Shown piece by piece: positions 10,158 through 20,999 of a DNA stretch of 64,000 nt (its first letter is position 1; the number at the start of each line of letters is the position of its first letter). The notes under the pieces were generated by a model. It ran no database searches and was not told the DNA's origin. It worked only from the letters and a program-made list of their open reading frames with translations. A program made the translations under genes and the position numbers. The DNA is from Chloropicon primus (Eukaryota > Chlorophyta > Chloropicophyceae > Chloropicales > Chloropicaceae), in the NCBI GenBank assembly GCA_023205875.1, contig CP060770.1:308501-372500 (forward strand), given 5' to 3'.

Positions 10158-12872
10158 TGGACAAAAAGTGTTTGGAATTCTTTGACGAGCTCGAGGACAG
10201 TCCAATGTTCAAGCAGCAAGCGGTGGACCTCGAACAAGGTGAGTGACGAGAAACGTAACGCCTCCCTTTCCGTTACGCTCCCTTCCTTCCTTCGCACGCC
10301 TGACGGCCGTTGTTTTTCTCGTCCTCTTGGCATGCAACGCGTCATGCGATGCTGATGCTGATGCTGATGAATAGGAGCGGATAGGTTGAAGGAGAGGGTG
10401 ACCAAGTTACTGAAGGGAGCGAAGAAGTATCGGGACGCGTTGGACGCGAGCTCAGCATCTCAGCAATCGTTTTGCAAAGTTTTGAGAGAGTTTTGTGGTG
10501 ACGTGACGGATGAGGACTCGATGGAGATTGGTGCTGGAGTGATCATACGATACATATCTGCATTCAATGAGTTCTCCTCGTTTTATGATCTGCTTCGATC
10601 ACAAGTGAACTTGCTGATGATAGATAGGCTGGATGAGGTGCTTCTTGGGCCCATGGGTGCGGTGAGGGATGGGAAGAAGCGCGTGGAGAGGAGCGCGGGG
10701 GACTACGACACCGCCAGGAGGAAGTTCCTGTCTCTGCAGAGGACGGTGCAGGACGAGGTGGTGGCCCAGGCGGAGAAGGATCTCAAGAATGCAAGGAATG
10801 CTTACGATGCGGATAGGTTTGGGCTGGCCAGAACGCTGCTTTCGATCCAGCACACGAAGAGGAGCTTTTTCGTGGAGACGACCAGCGGCTTGGTGGACGC
10901 GCACATGAGGTTCTTCAAGCAGGGTTTTGACTTGATCAGACAGATGGAGCCGTACATCCACGAGTCCCTTGGGCAGGTTCAGGACTGGAGGGACAGCGCC
11001 GACAAGGAGATGGACACGTTTGACGACAGCATTGCTGTTTATCTTGAGAACGCGAGCGGCAAGGGTTTGGCCCACGGTAGCAATGGGAACGAGGGGAACG
11101 ATGACCACGAGTCGGCGTCATCGTCTCAGGAAGTCACAGGGGCTCGCCACAGACACCAGCGGTCCATCTCTCAGGGCAGTCTGGGTAGCTTGGTCTCATC
11201 TCCCATGGGAAACACGGGGGGCCCAGTGCAGATGAGCGCGGCCCAGAGCCAGATGGCTCAGTCCATCGAGGCCAGCATGAGGCTTCACCATCAAAAGGGG
11301 GAAGTCGTGATTCTCAAGCAAGGCTACCTTCTCAAGAGGTCTTCCAACATCAGGGGAGATTGGAAGAGCAGGTTCTTTGTGCTGGACTCCAAGGGATCGC
11401 TGTATTACTACACGAAAAACTTGACCTTCATAAAGTCGAACGCGGCGACGACTCAGCAAAGGTTTGACCAGGGCCACGCCGGGGTCCCTCACGAGACTGT
11501 GGAGCTCCTGACATCGACGGTAAAGCTGGACGCCGATGACGACGATATGCTGAGGTTCTGCTTCAGGATTGTTTCTCCCATGAGAACGTACACGCTTCAA
11601 GCGGAGAGCGAGGCGGATAGGGCCTCCTGGGTGGGCGTGATCCAGTGCGTCATCGCTTCCCTCCTGAATGGGGTGTCAGAGGGCAAGGACGAGCCAAAGA
11701 GAAAGCTGGGAGGCATGGAACGGGGGTATGATTCACCCGGGCTGGCCTCCACCTTGTCGACTCACAGCATCTACACGGACGTGGATGTGGACGGAGAAGG
11801 TTCAGACTTGGGGAGGGAGGCATCCGAGACTGCCTACATGAGCGCGAATTCTTTTCACACCGTGCTCAGCGATGCGATGAGCAATGAGGATAACCCTGTT
11901 CTCGACGAGCTGCGGTCCATTCCAGGCAATGGGTGCTGCGCGGACTGCGGCGCCCCCATGCCAGATTGGGCGTCGTTGAACCTCACAGTCACCCTCTGCA
12001 TCGAGTGCTCCGGGACGCACCGTAAACTTGGTGTGCACATCAGTAAGGTGAGGAGCATAACTTTGGACGACAGTGCCTGGGACGAGACTACTCTCCAAGT
12101 GTTCAAAGCAGCAGGAAATGAATTTGTGAACACCATCCTCGAGAAGAGGCTGAAGGAGAAGACGGTGAAGGACGACTCGTGGCTCTGGAACGCGGACGAC
12201 AACGAGCCTATCGTGAGCCCGGACCTCTCCTCGGGAAGGGGTAGGGCCATGTCCGTTCAGATGCTGAGGAAGCCAAATCCAAACGACCCTCTTGGGATGA
12301 AGGAAGAATTCATTAGGGCAAAGTACGTCGCCAAGGTCTTCAGGGACTCCTCCCTGGAAGCTCCTCAGGAATCATTCTGGAATTCAATCTTCAGTGCGGA
12401 CTACCGAGGAATCATTGGCTCCATCTTGCAGGGAGCCAATCCAAACGAGACTCACGCGCAGAGGCTGGCGAGAAGCGTGTTTGATAAACGCGAGAAGCAA
12501 GCGCAAAGCGCGGCCACGGCAATTTATGGCAGGCCTGTAACGTCCGCTGGCAGTTCTGGGGCAGTTCCGGAGATGATGGACCATGCGAGTCTGGGCCTGA
12601 CGGCTCTGCACATCATGTCAGAACTGAAGGACAAGACCCTCCTTCTCCTTTTGACCCTGTGGACGGACGACATCAATGCAAGGGACGCGTTCGACCGAAC
12701 TCCAGTTCACTACTGCATTCTCAACCAGTGGGACGAGGGTGCCAAGCTTTTGCTCAAGAGGGGTGCGGCCAAAGAGTCCAAGGACGTGTATGGCATAACG
12801 GCTCTTGAGATGGCCATGGGCAGGGGCCAATTGACGGACGAGGGGCTGTTCAACATGCTTGCTCAAGGGTAA
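10016..12872 (+). CDS. ArfGAP with BAR, PH and ankyrin domains (ACAP/AGD-like)
   Basis: GTPase-activating protein for Arf, acting at curved endosomal or Golgi membranes. Exon 1 ends at 10238 (G|GTGAGT) and exon 2 runs 10375-12872, giving 906 aa from ATG 10016. Domains: BAR from DSPMFKQQAVDLEQGADRL to ~300; PH near 389-503 (KQGYLLKRSSNIRGDWKSRF); ArfGAP zinc finger ~579-703 with CADC...CIECSGTHRKLG, including the arginine after the second Cys pair; ankyrin repeats ~813-896. This is the order of plant AGD1-4 and animal ACAPs. The N-terminus has His/Asp and an (ACG)n-encoded Thr run. Starts at 9992 (inside the repeat array) and 10157 are alternatives. The 136-nt intron holds a CGTAACGCC/CGTTACGC pair. 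Confidence 0.9.
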
Positions 12873-12951
12873 AGAGGTTTGAAACTCTGCTACAAAAAAG
12901 AACTAAATACTTATACAAAAATATATATATCATTCCCTAATTCGCTCAAGA

Positions 12952-15900
12952 TTATTCGTACTCAAGCTCCTGCAGCTCGAGGTCCATCAAGGCCATTTCC
13001 TTGATCAACTCCTTTCTTTCCTTCTCGTACTCCTCCTTCTCGGTCATGACCTTCTTTCCCTCGTCTCTGCTGCTTGGCCTCTCCTTCTCCAGCTTCATCT
13101 TCAGTGCAATCTCCCCCCGCTTCGTGGAGTCGGCGCCAAAGATGGATAGGACGTTATCAATCTTGCTCTTCTCTGCCTCTGCAAGCTCCTCTCGGATTCG
13201 GACTTGGCTAGAGATGTACTTCTCTTCCAGCTCACGCTTCATTTCCGAGCGTTTCTGATCGATAAGCGCAAGTCTCGCAGCCCTCTCCTCCTGGAGGCGG
13301 GCCCACATCTCCTCTTCGGCATCCTTGATCAACTGCTGAGTCTCCTCGTGCATCTTTCTTCGGTTCGCCTCGAGCTCTATCTGGACTCTCCTCTGGTTGT
13401 CTTCGAGCTGGGCCTCCATCTTCTTCTTCAGCTTGGACTCTGCCCTCTGCCTCTCGAGCTGCCTCTGCTTGTACACGTTACGTCCATGAGAATGCAGCCT
13501 CTCGCCCAAAAGATCGAAGTAGGCCTCGATGTCCGCGAGTTGGTTGTCCACAAAGGCGTCATACTTGAGCTCAATCTCGTTGAACTTGCGCTGCTTGCTC
13601 TCCCTCTCCAACTTCCTCTTCTTGAGGTCAAACTCTGCTTCCATGATCCGGTCCCTGCCACGTTGGCGGCTGACCTTATCCACTCCAAGCAAATCCCTCT
13701 CCAGCGTCTCGCGAGCAATCCTCACCTCGTCTTGAAGCTCGAGCTTGTTCTCCTCGAGCTGGGCCTTCTGCTTCTCTACAAAGTCGTCGAATTCCTTCTG
13801 CTCACGCTCGGCTAACTTTTCGTTCTCAACTTGCATCCTCTGGAGCTTCTCATCAGCGGCCAGCTTGGAAGACTCCAGCGCAAGGTTGAGCTGAGACTCG
13901 TAGTCAGCCCGCTCCTTGACCAACACCTCAGTGTGCTCCTGCACCTCCTTGGCGATTCTCTGGGTGAGGCGCTCAAGGAGGTTCACACATCGTTTCTGAT
14001 TGAGGTCACAGTCCGCGTTCTTTGCCTCTGCAGTCTCTCTCTGCTTCTTGGCATTCTCCAAAACCTTTTCCTTCTCGGTGATTACGCGCTCCTGCTGGTG
14101 CTTTGAGTTCTTCGACTCTCTCGCACTCTCATTGAGCTTCTCAACCAACACTTCCAGATCCCTCTCCTGGCGGTACCTCACCTGGTTCTCGTCCTTGGCC
14201 TTCTGCTCATTGGCCTCAAGCTCTGCGTGGGCCGCTACCTCCTCCTCCTCCAAGTCTGCGAAGTAGCCGTCGTACTCGAGCTTCAGCTGCTTCTCCTCTG
14301 AGTCTAACTCGGCGTGGAGATCCACCTTCTCCTGCTCACAGGCCTCGAGGAATCGCCTCCACCTCTCGTGCTGCAGCACTCTGCGGTGCTCTCGTGTCTG
14401 CTGAGCCTTGGCCGCATCGGCTCTGTGCTGCTCAGACATTTTGAAGGCCTCCTCCGCATCGCGTTTGAGGCCCTTCACCTCCTCACTTGTGCAGTCCGCC
14501 TCGTGGTCCATCTGGGCACTTGCTATCGCACTCTTCGCCTGCTCCCTGGCCAGCGAGCACTGCTTCTCGAAATCAACAGAATACTCTTGCCACTTCTGTT
14601 CCACGTCCTCCTTTTTGACTTCCATCTCCTTCAAGTCACCCTCCCGGTGGACCTCTGCAGCTTTCATCTTCCTTTCGTACTCGGCCTGCTCGCTCAGAAT
14701 CCTCTCTTCGTTCGCCGCAAGGTTGTTGTGGAAGAAAGGCAGCTTCTGCTCGGTCTTTTCCTTCAACTCCGCGTTCTCCCTCATCGCGTCCTTGCGGATG
14801 TTGTACACATTATTGATCTTGGAGTGCAAGGATTCCAGGAGATCAACGCTTGCCTGCTCGTCCACCTTACGCTGATCTTCCATCTGGGACATGACGTGGT
14901 CTTGCTCCCCAATGCTTTCGGCGAGGGACTCGATGTGCTGCTCCCTCCTTTCCCTCTCTTCAACCATTTTTTGGTTGAACGCAACCAGGTCTACGCGTTT
15001 CCTCGCCAAGTGCTCTCTCGCGTCGACCATGTCCCTCTCGCACTGCTCGTGATCCTCCCTCTCGCTCACTTGGAGCTGGTCCTTCTTCTGCGCAAAGTGC
15101 TCCTCAGTCTCCTTCTCCAGTATCTGGACTCTTCTCAAGTCAGCCAAGGCCTCCTTTTCGGCGGAACTCCACCCGGAGCTCTGCTCGTTCGAGTACTCCC
15201 TCAAGTGGGTAAGGGAAGGAAGGCAAGCCTCGCTCAAGTCATGCAGCATGTCATGGCACTTGGCATGCTTGGTGATGTAAGCCTTCCTCGAGGCGTGGAG
15301 CCTCTCCCGCCTCTGGGCCACCATCTTCAGCTTCGTTTCCTTCTCATCTTCCAGCTCCTCCATTTGGATGCCCAGCATCTCATTCAGGGCCGAGATCCTC
15401 AACCGCTTCTGCCTGTCAATCCTTCGCTCGACGCGGTTCACATGCTCCTCGTCCAAGAGGCACTCCTCCTCCTTGGCTTTGATCTCGACGAGCAGACGCA
15501 GCTTGCGTCGGGAAAGCTCAGAGTACCTTCCTCCCTGGTTCAAGCAGTCGTTCAGCGAAGGCGGTGCTTCGGCAATGATGTCAATCTCTCGGAGCACAGG
15601 GTCTTCCTCTGACAGCCTTTCGATCTCCCGGGTGAAGGACAGGGGGTCCTCCTCATCGGCCACGGGTCCCTCCTCCTTGCCGGGGGTGCTCTCTGGCATC
15701 GTGCCCTCCTGGGAACCCTCCGCAACAACCGCTTCCTCGTCAACCTCTCCCCTCGGTCCCTCTTCTGCGATTGTGGTCAAAGGCAAAGACTTGGCACCAG
15801 ACTTATAAAACTCTTTCAGCTGTTCGCACAAGTCTGCCGCGGCGTGGTGCTCTGCGTTGACTGGTCCGTGGTTTCCTGTCACCTCGGAGGCTGGGACAGT

Positions 15901-18321
15901 GCCCGCGCTTTCGTCCTCTGGCTGGGCGCCCGGAGGAGCCTTGCGGGGGCTCATGATCTGGTCCGTTGTCCTTGGACGCAAGAACTTGATCTGCTGGTCT
16001 GACAGAGAGGTCGCTTTCCTCTCCCCTGCGAGGCGCTCCTTTTCCATAATCTCTTTCATCTCGTGATCAATCTCCTGAACTTCCTTCTTCCTCATCGCAA
16101 TCTCCCTCTGCACAAGTTGGTACTTGCTCTGCTGCTCAGCCTTGGCGTGGCTCACCGTCTGGTTCAGCCGCCCAAGTTCCTGATCCAAGGCTTTCCTCGC
16201 CGCATCTTCGGCCTTCTTCAGGCCCTCCTCCTTCATCCTCATCTTTTCCTCCAGGCTCTGCTGCTCCCTCTTGTTCGTGAGCAAGGCAAGCTCCCACTCC
16301 TTCTCAATCGAGTCCCTCTCGTTCTCACTCGACTTCTGGCACTGTGAGACCAAACCTTCGAAGTCTTCCACAACAGTCATGAGGTCATCAATCCTGTTCG
16401 CCTCGTGCGCGTGGAACTGCTCCAGGTCTTTCAGCGTCAGCTCACACGCATGCTTCTCGATGGAGATGTTGTTCATCTCCTCTTTCTCAAGCGATGCCAT
16501 CTCGCCGCGCATCACGCCATACTTGCTGTCCACAGCAGCATGCTTCTCCTTGATGAGCTTCTCAATCTTTTCTTGAGAATCGTCAATGTCCTTGGACCTC
16601 GCGAGGTTCTCTTCCTCCGAAGCCTTCTCGAAGCTCGCAAGGTCATCCACCTTGCCCTGCCTCTCGTCCTGCGTCTTCTGCTTCCCCTCTTTCGCCTCCT
16701 CCATGGCCTTGTCATGAGCTTCCTTGGCCATCTTCTCGCTCTCGACCGCTTCCTCGATGGCGTTGCGCAGCGGGACCAAGTCCTCCTCCTGCTCACGCAG
16801 GTACCGCTCCCCCTCCCGCTCGCAGTGGCTGATGGTCTCGTTGGCCTCCTTGATCGCGCCCCGCAGGTCTTCATTCTCCTTGTCCACTTCATCCTGTGCT
16901 TCCTTCCAGTGACTCTCCGCCTCCTTGCGCATCGTCTGTCTCTGCTCCATGACCAAGGCCAAAAGCTTGGTGGTCTCCTCCGCAATGTTGGACAAGTCGT
17001 TGTCCCTCCTCGCTTTCTTCCTTTCCAGCTCGTCCTTGAGCTCCGAAAGCTTGGATTCTTCCTTCAAGTGAGCAGTCTTCACGGCAAGGTATCTCTTCTG
17101 CTCCGCGTCTTCCAACAACTTTTCTCGCTGCTTCTCGAGCGCGTCGTACTGTTGCATTTCGACCTCAGCCTGACTCCTTAGCCGATCAAGCCTCTCGCCG
17201 TCGGCTTGGTCCTCCTCCTCGAACTTCACCTTGTCATCCGTAACGCTCTGGACTTTGGCGTCAAGCGGGCGGATCGCTTCCACCCGCTTCTCCAATAGCT
17301 GCTCGAGCGATGTCTTCAGCTGGCTGTCGACCTCGAGCCGCCTCGTGCCTATCGCTTGGATCCAAGTCTCGTACTGCTCCCGGGACCACCGGACAGACTC
17401 CTCGAACGTTTTTTGCCTTTCTGTCCGGAAGTTGTTCACGTCATCCTCTGCTTTGCTTGCTTGCTGTTCCGCCTCCACGAGCCGCTCCGACTTTGCCGCG
17501 AGCATATCTCTGTTGGTGGCGAGGTCCTCCGTCGCCGCCTCGTGGCGCATCACCAGCTCAGCCAGAACTTCTTTGGCACCATTGGACGCCTTGTTGGCAT
17601 CCTGCAACTGCTCTTGGTGATACTCCCTCTCCTTCCTGTGGTTGTCGTCCCTCTCAAAGGTCTCCCTCTCCTGCTCCTCCACCTTGTTGGCGAGCTTCCG
17701 CGCGTTCTCTTCCGCCAAAAGACCCAAAGCTTGAGTATCCTCAGCAACCATGGCTTCCACCTCGGCATCCCTCCTGTTCTTCTCCTTCTTGATCTTCATC
17801 CCATACGTCTCCACCTCAAACGTGAACTCCCTTTCCAAAGCTTGGACCTCCTTCTCCACCCTGGCCTGCTCTATCTCAAAGATGTTACGCGTACGCTTCT
17901 TCTCCAAGTCAACCCGATGGCTCTCATTGTTCTCATGCTCCATCTCATCGATCTTCTCCTGCTTCCGAGCAAGAAGCTCGCTCTCAAGCTCGAACTCTTC
18001 CTCTATCTCTCGATCCAGTTGCCTCTTCTTATGCTGTCTTGACTTGTGCAACACGTTGGCCAACCTTTGCAAAAGGGATTCTTTCAAAGGATGCAACGTC
18101 TTGGCTTCCTCTTGAAGCATCACCAAGTCACGCAAGAACTCATCACTCAACTCAATCTCTTGCTGCCATGTCTTGGCTTGACCTTTGAGCTCATTCACAT
18201 GCTTGTGCAAGTCCAAGGTCCTCACTTGTGTCACCAAGTCAATCGCACGTAGGACTCCTGGATGTTCCGGCAAGTCGGAAGTATCGAGGAGCTCCTCGAG
18301 GTCCACGACCTCTGCCGTCAT
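12952..18321 (-). CDS. Giant coiled-coil protein (1789 aa), unrecognised
   Basis: A single 5.4-kb exon from ATG 18321. The composition is dominated by Glu, Lys, Gln, Arg and Leu in heptad-like spacing with almost no Pro or Gly, so most of it should be long coiled coil. Two coiled-coil halves (about residues 90-780 and 960-1780) are separated by an acidic Pro/Ser/Gly linker (about 780-960). The first ~90 residues (VVDLEELLDTSDLPEHPGVL) look like a short folded cap. There are no ATPase, kinase, membrane or zinc motifs. Possible roles are cytoskeletal, basal-body/ciliary or Golgi tethering. No family is recognisable by eye, and coiled-coil composition alone would give misleading homology to myosin or SMC proteins. 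It converges on the ArfGAP gene with an 80-bp gap. Confidence 0.85.
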   Translation of the reverse strand: MTAEVVDLEELLDTSDLPEHPGVLRAIDLVTQVRTLDLHKHVNELKGQAKTWQQEIELSDEFLRDLVMLQEEAKTLHPLKESLLQRLANVLHKSRQHKKRQLDREIEEEFELESELLARKQEKIDEMEHENNESHRVDLEKKRTRNIFEIEQARVEKEVQALEREFTFEVETYGMKIKKEKNRRDAEVEAMVAEDTQALGLLAEENARKLANKVEEQERETFERDDNHRKEREYHQEQLQDANKASNGAKEVLAELVMRHEAATEDLATNRDMLAAKSERLVEAEQQASKAEDDVNNFRTERQKTFEESVRWSREQYETWIQAIGTRRLEVDSQLKTSLEQLLEKRVEAIRPLDAKVQSVTDDKVKFEEEDQADGERLDRLRSQAEVEMQQYDALEKQREKLLEDAEQKRYLAVKTAHLKEESKLSELKDELERKKARRDNDLSNIAEETTKLLALVMEQRQTMRKEAESHWKEAQDEVDKENEDLRGAIKEANETISHCEREGERYLREQEEDLVPLRNAIEEAVESEKMAKEAHDKAMEEAKEGKQKTQDERQGKVDDLASFEKASEEENLARSKDIDDSQEKIEKLIKEKHAAVDSKYGVMRGEMASLEKEEMNNISIEKHACELTLKDLEQFHAHEANRIDDLMTVVEDFEGLVSQCQKSSENERDSIEKEWELALLTNKREQQSLEEKMRMKEEGLKKAEDAARKALDQELGRLNQTVSHAKAEQQSKYQLVQREIAMRKKEVQEIDHEMKEIMEKERLAGERKATSLSDQQIKFLRPRTTDQIMSPRKAPPGAQPEDESAGTVPASEVTGNHGPVNAEHHAAADLCEQLKEFYKSGAKSLPLTTIAEEGPRGEVDEEAVVAEGSQEGTMPESTPGKEEGPVADEEDPLSFTREIERLSEEDPVLREIDIIAEAPPSLNDCLNQGGRYSELSRRKLRLLVEIKAKEEECLLDEEHVNRVERRIDRQKRLRISALNEMLGIQMEELEDEKETKLKMVAQRRERLHASRKAYITKHAKCHDMLHDLSEACLPSLTHLREYSNEQSSGWSSAEKEALADLRRVQILEKETEEHFAQKKDQLQVSEREDHEQCERDMVDAREHLARKRVDLVAFNQKMVEERERREQHIESLAESIGEQDHVMSQMEDQRKVDEQASVDLLESLHSKINNVYNIRKDAMRENAELKEKTEQKLPFFHNNLAANEERILSEQAEYERKMKAAEVHREGDLKEMEVKKEDVEQKWQEYSVDFEKQCSLAREQAKSAIASAQMDHEADCTSEEVKGLKRDAEEAFKMSEQHRADAAKAQQTREHRRVLQHERWRRFLEACEQEKVDLHAELDSEEKQLKLEYDGYFADLEEEEVAAHAELEANEQKAKDENQVRYRQERDLEVLVEKLNESARESKNSKHQQERVITEKEKVLENAKKQRETAEAKNADCDLNQKRCVNLLERLTQRIAKEVQEHTEVLVKERADYESQLNLALESSKLAADEKLQRMQVENEKLAEREQKEFDDFVEKQKAQLEENKLELQDEVRIARETLERDLLGVDKVSRQRGRDRIMEAEFDLKKRKLERESKQRKFNEIELKYDAFVDNQLADIEAYFDLLGERLHSHGRNVYKQRQLERQRAESKLKKKMEAQLEDNQRRVQIELEANRRKMHEETQQLIKDAEEEMWARLQEERAARLALIDQKRSEMKRELEEKYISSQVRIREELAEAEKSKIDNVLSIFGADSTKRGEIALKMKLEKERPSSRDEGKKVMTEKEEYEKERKELIKEMALMDLELQELEYE

Positions 18322-18961
18322 GGTGATCCACCTTTAACCTCCTCCCTCCTTGGCTTGGTGTCTCCTCCCTTGGGTGCGGAGTCAAGCTTTGGTTTCGCTC
18401 TGTCCGCTTCCCCCTCCAACGGACCAGTCAGTCAATCCAAAAAATAGAAATCAAAAATCGAGGGGAAGGAGGGAGGAGAGAGGAGAGAGGAGAGAGGAGG
18501 GAAGGGGCATGATGGATGGATGGATGGATGCATTAGTATTATCTCTTGGTCTTGCTCTTGGTTTGTCTCCTCCTGTCGCTCTGGGAAGCTTCCCCCTCCA
18601 ACGAACCAGTCAGTCAATCCAAAAAATAGAAATCAAGAATCGAAGGGAAGGAGGGAGGAGAGAGGAGGGAAGGGGCATGATGGATGGATGGATGGATCGC
18701 ATCGTCGCTCTCTCTCCTCGTTCTCAAGAGCAATCGCTCGCTTGAGGAAGAATGGCGATTGATGGAGGGTGGTGGAAGGGGGAGGAATCATGTGTGCGAA
18801 AAAGAGAAAGGAGGAGGAGCAATCAAATCGCTTATGCAGTACACATCACTATTGTATCTTGTTACTATCCATTCATCCATGGAAATAGAAATTGAAGCTC
18901 ATCGCGCGCTTCCCCGTTCCCCCCACCACCTTGTCCTCCCTCTCCCCCCCTCCGCGCAAAC
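18322..18961. repeat. Tandem ~182-bp duplication with GGAT tetranucleotides, upstream of the coiled-coil gene
   Basis: A segment beginning GCTTCCCCCTCCAAC at 18406 recurs at 18588 (spacing 182 bp), with CCAGTCAGTCAATCC, AAAAAATAGAAATCAA, purine-rich GGAGGGAGGAGAGAGG and (GGAT)n in both copies (18406-18531 and 18588-18699). The copies differ by a few substitutions and the length of the purine tract. The rest, to 18961, is promoter for the coiled-coil gene plus 3' flank of the next gene, with nothing coding seen. Confidence 0.85.
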
Positions 18962-20821
18962 CTATGACTCTGCTGCAGGCTTGTTTGGTGCTATGCTCAG
19001 ACCCTTGATGGCCCTCTCCCGGAAGACTGGCGCTTTTGCGGAAAGGTGCAGGGGGTAGAGGACAGCCTTGCTGGTGCGCTCTGGAATCATCCCGTGCCTC
19101 GTGGTCCTCTGCCCATAGTTGCCCGTGATGGAGTTTGGACTCGACATCGGTTTTCGAAAGTTTGGCGAGCCCCCCGAGTCACTCCCACCCCCCGAGTACC
19201 TCTTCTTGAGACTTTCCTGCTGCTTCTTCCTCGACGTGGCAATCGCGCTCTTTGAGTGCAGCCAGCTCACCGAATCAATCAGCTCGAGCTGACTCACCTC
19301 CAAGTTGTTATTGCTACTGGGGCTCGTCGTCGTGTCCTCTTCCTGGCCGCTTTCAGTGCTTCGGTGAGGCATGAAGATCCCGATCGACGGAGGTCCCGCG
19401 CTCGGGCTAGGCTTCGCATGATTGTTGTTGCTGTTCTTGTCCACTGGCGGCAAGCTCGGTGAAGAGTAGTTCGGCGATTTCGTGTGGGGCAGGCCATTCA
19501 TCCCTTTCTTGGGGCTCGGGCTCTTCGCGGGGCTCTTGATGGGACTCGATCCGCGAATGCCCAAGCTCCCTTGCGGCTTTTGAGGGCTTATGCCAGGCGA
19601 AGTCAAGATGGTGGTCGTGCCGTCTTTCGACACGTGTTTCACGATGAATGGCGCCTCGATCAAGGATTGGCCCCCCTTGCCCGACCTCACGTGGTTTTGA
19701 TTGATGTTCCCCTGAATGTGAGAGTTATCTCTGTAGCTGCTGAACTCCCCGTGGTGGTACGCCCTCTGGTGGTGGCTGAAAGCGTTGGCAATCCCGTTGC
19801 CCAGGTCGCCGTCTCCTCCCATGCCAATCCTCGTGGGGCTCCCGCTGTCGCTTTGGCTTTGGCTGTGCAAGCCACCGCTCCCTGTCTTCAAGCTAAGCAC
19901 GTCCACGTTCTTGTACGCGATGGGGTCCAAGAACGTGTCCTGTCCCTTGTCATTCGACTGTTGCTGCTGCTGCTGCTGCTGCAAAAGCTGCTCCAAAATC
20001 TGCTGCGAGTGTGGTGGACTCGTGCTGACCTGAGGCAAGCTGGGCTTCACCATGCTGACCGTATACTTTTCCGTGCTGGAGCTGGTCGTGAGCCCGTTGT
20101 CGTACAGTCTGCTCCTGGCGTTGCTCGCCGCTTTGGATTCCAGGGAGGTCTTGATCAGCTGCACTTGGTCCAGGTCCCCGGCGCCCGAGCTCAGCCAGTG
20201 GCAAGCGTTCTCCGTCGGATTATTTTGGTTCCAAGACTTGAGCGACAGCATGTTCGTTTTGGTCGTACTGAACCGACTTTTCTTGCTCACCAGAGTCTGC
20301 GTGGGCTTGAAGACCATCTCGATCTTGCTCGTGGCGACGCCTTGATCCTTGTCCTTCGAAGTCCGCACCGTGAAGGGCCCCAAGCCATCGTCGATTCGGA
20401 GGGTCTTCATCCCATTCGTCGTCAACAGCGGCCTCTTGCTGGAGATTTTCCTGCCCATGACGACCTTGCCGTTCCCAGCACCCTTGTCCGTCGTAGCGTT
20501 GCCCTTCTTGAAGTTTCCCCTCTTGCCCTCATCACCCTGCTTGTGCTCCTTGCCCTCTCTCCCAGCGCCCGTCTTGCCCTTCCCTTCGTTCACCTTGCGC
20601 TCATCCAGGTGCGTGCTCCCGTTCCAAGTCGGCTTCCCCTTCTCGCTGCTGAATCCGGGAAGGTACAGCTCGATCTGCGTGTTCTCCACCACCTTGACTG
20701 ACTTGGAGTTGTACAAGTCCCTGCGCTGAAACTTTTGCAGAGCCGCGTCTCTCTTCTCCAACGATTTTATGATCACGCTCAGCTTGTTCTTCCTGATGTC
20801 AGGAAGCTTCACTTTCACCAT
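18962..20821 (-). CDS. Low-complexity/disordered protein with short conserved-looking N-terminus, unrecognised
   Basis: 619 aa if started at ATG 20821 (MVKVKLPDIRKNKLSVIIK). The frame extends to 20869 but there encodes only a CTTGG-type simple repeat, so I prefer 20821. The first ~65 residues (IRKNKLSVIIKSLEKRDAAL, IELYLPGF) may fold. The remainder is Lys/Gly-rich, then Ser/Pro/Asn-rich with a Gln run (EQLLQQQQQQQQ), and looks disordered. SP/TP-containing stretches (SPIKSPAKSPSPKK) resemble targets of proline-directed kinases. There is no enzyme or membrane motif. TTGACAG|GATGG at the start could instead be a splice acceptor with an upstream exon. Confidence 0.65.
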   Translation of the reverse strand: MVKVKLPDIRKNKLSVIIKSLEKRDAALQKFQRRDLYNSKSVKVVENTQIELYLPGFSSEKGKPTWNGSTHLDERKVNEGKGKTGAGREGKEHKQGDEGKRGNFKKGNATTDKGAGNGKVVMGRKISSKRPLLTTNGMKTLRIDDGLGPFTVRTSKDKDQGVATSKIEMVFKPTQTLVSKKSRFSTTKTNMLSLKSWNQNNPTENACHWLSSGAGDLDQVQLIKTSLESKAASNARSRLYDNGLTTSSSTEKYTVSMVKPSLPQVSTSPPHSQQILEQLLQQQQQQQQSNDKGQDTFLDPIAYKNVDVLSLKTGSGGLHSQSQSDSGSPTRIGMGGDGDLGNGIANAFSHHQRAYHHGEFSSYRDNSHIQGNINQNHVRSGKGGQSLIEAPFIVKHVSKDGTTTILTSPGISPQKPQGSLGIRGSSPIKSPAKSPSPKKGMNGLPHTKSPNYSSPSLPPVDKNSNNNHAKPSPSAGPPSIGIFMPHRSTESGQEEDTTTSPSSNNNLEVSQLELIDSVSWLHSKSAIATSRKKQQESLKKRYSGGGSDSGGSPNFRKPMSSPNSITGNYGQRTTRHGMIPERTSKAVLYPLHLSAKAPVFRERAIKGLSIAPNKPAAES

Positions 20822-20962
20822 CCTGTCAAGCCAAGGCAAGCCAAGACCAACCAAGAGCAACCAAGCCAAGCGTTACAAGAAGTCCCAGCAATCACTGAGG
20901 ACCATCGAGTTGTCAAAAAACACGACAAGACTCTTGCTCTGTGACAAAGGTGAAGCACATCC

Positions 20963-20999
<37 letters not shown>

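Noticed and set aside
13204-18042. Many long Leu-rich plus-strand frames (203, 432, 258 and 228 codons)
   Set aside because: Antisense of the Glu/Lys/Gln-rich coiled coil, whose complement always reads as Leu/Phe/Ser; not membrane proteins.
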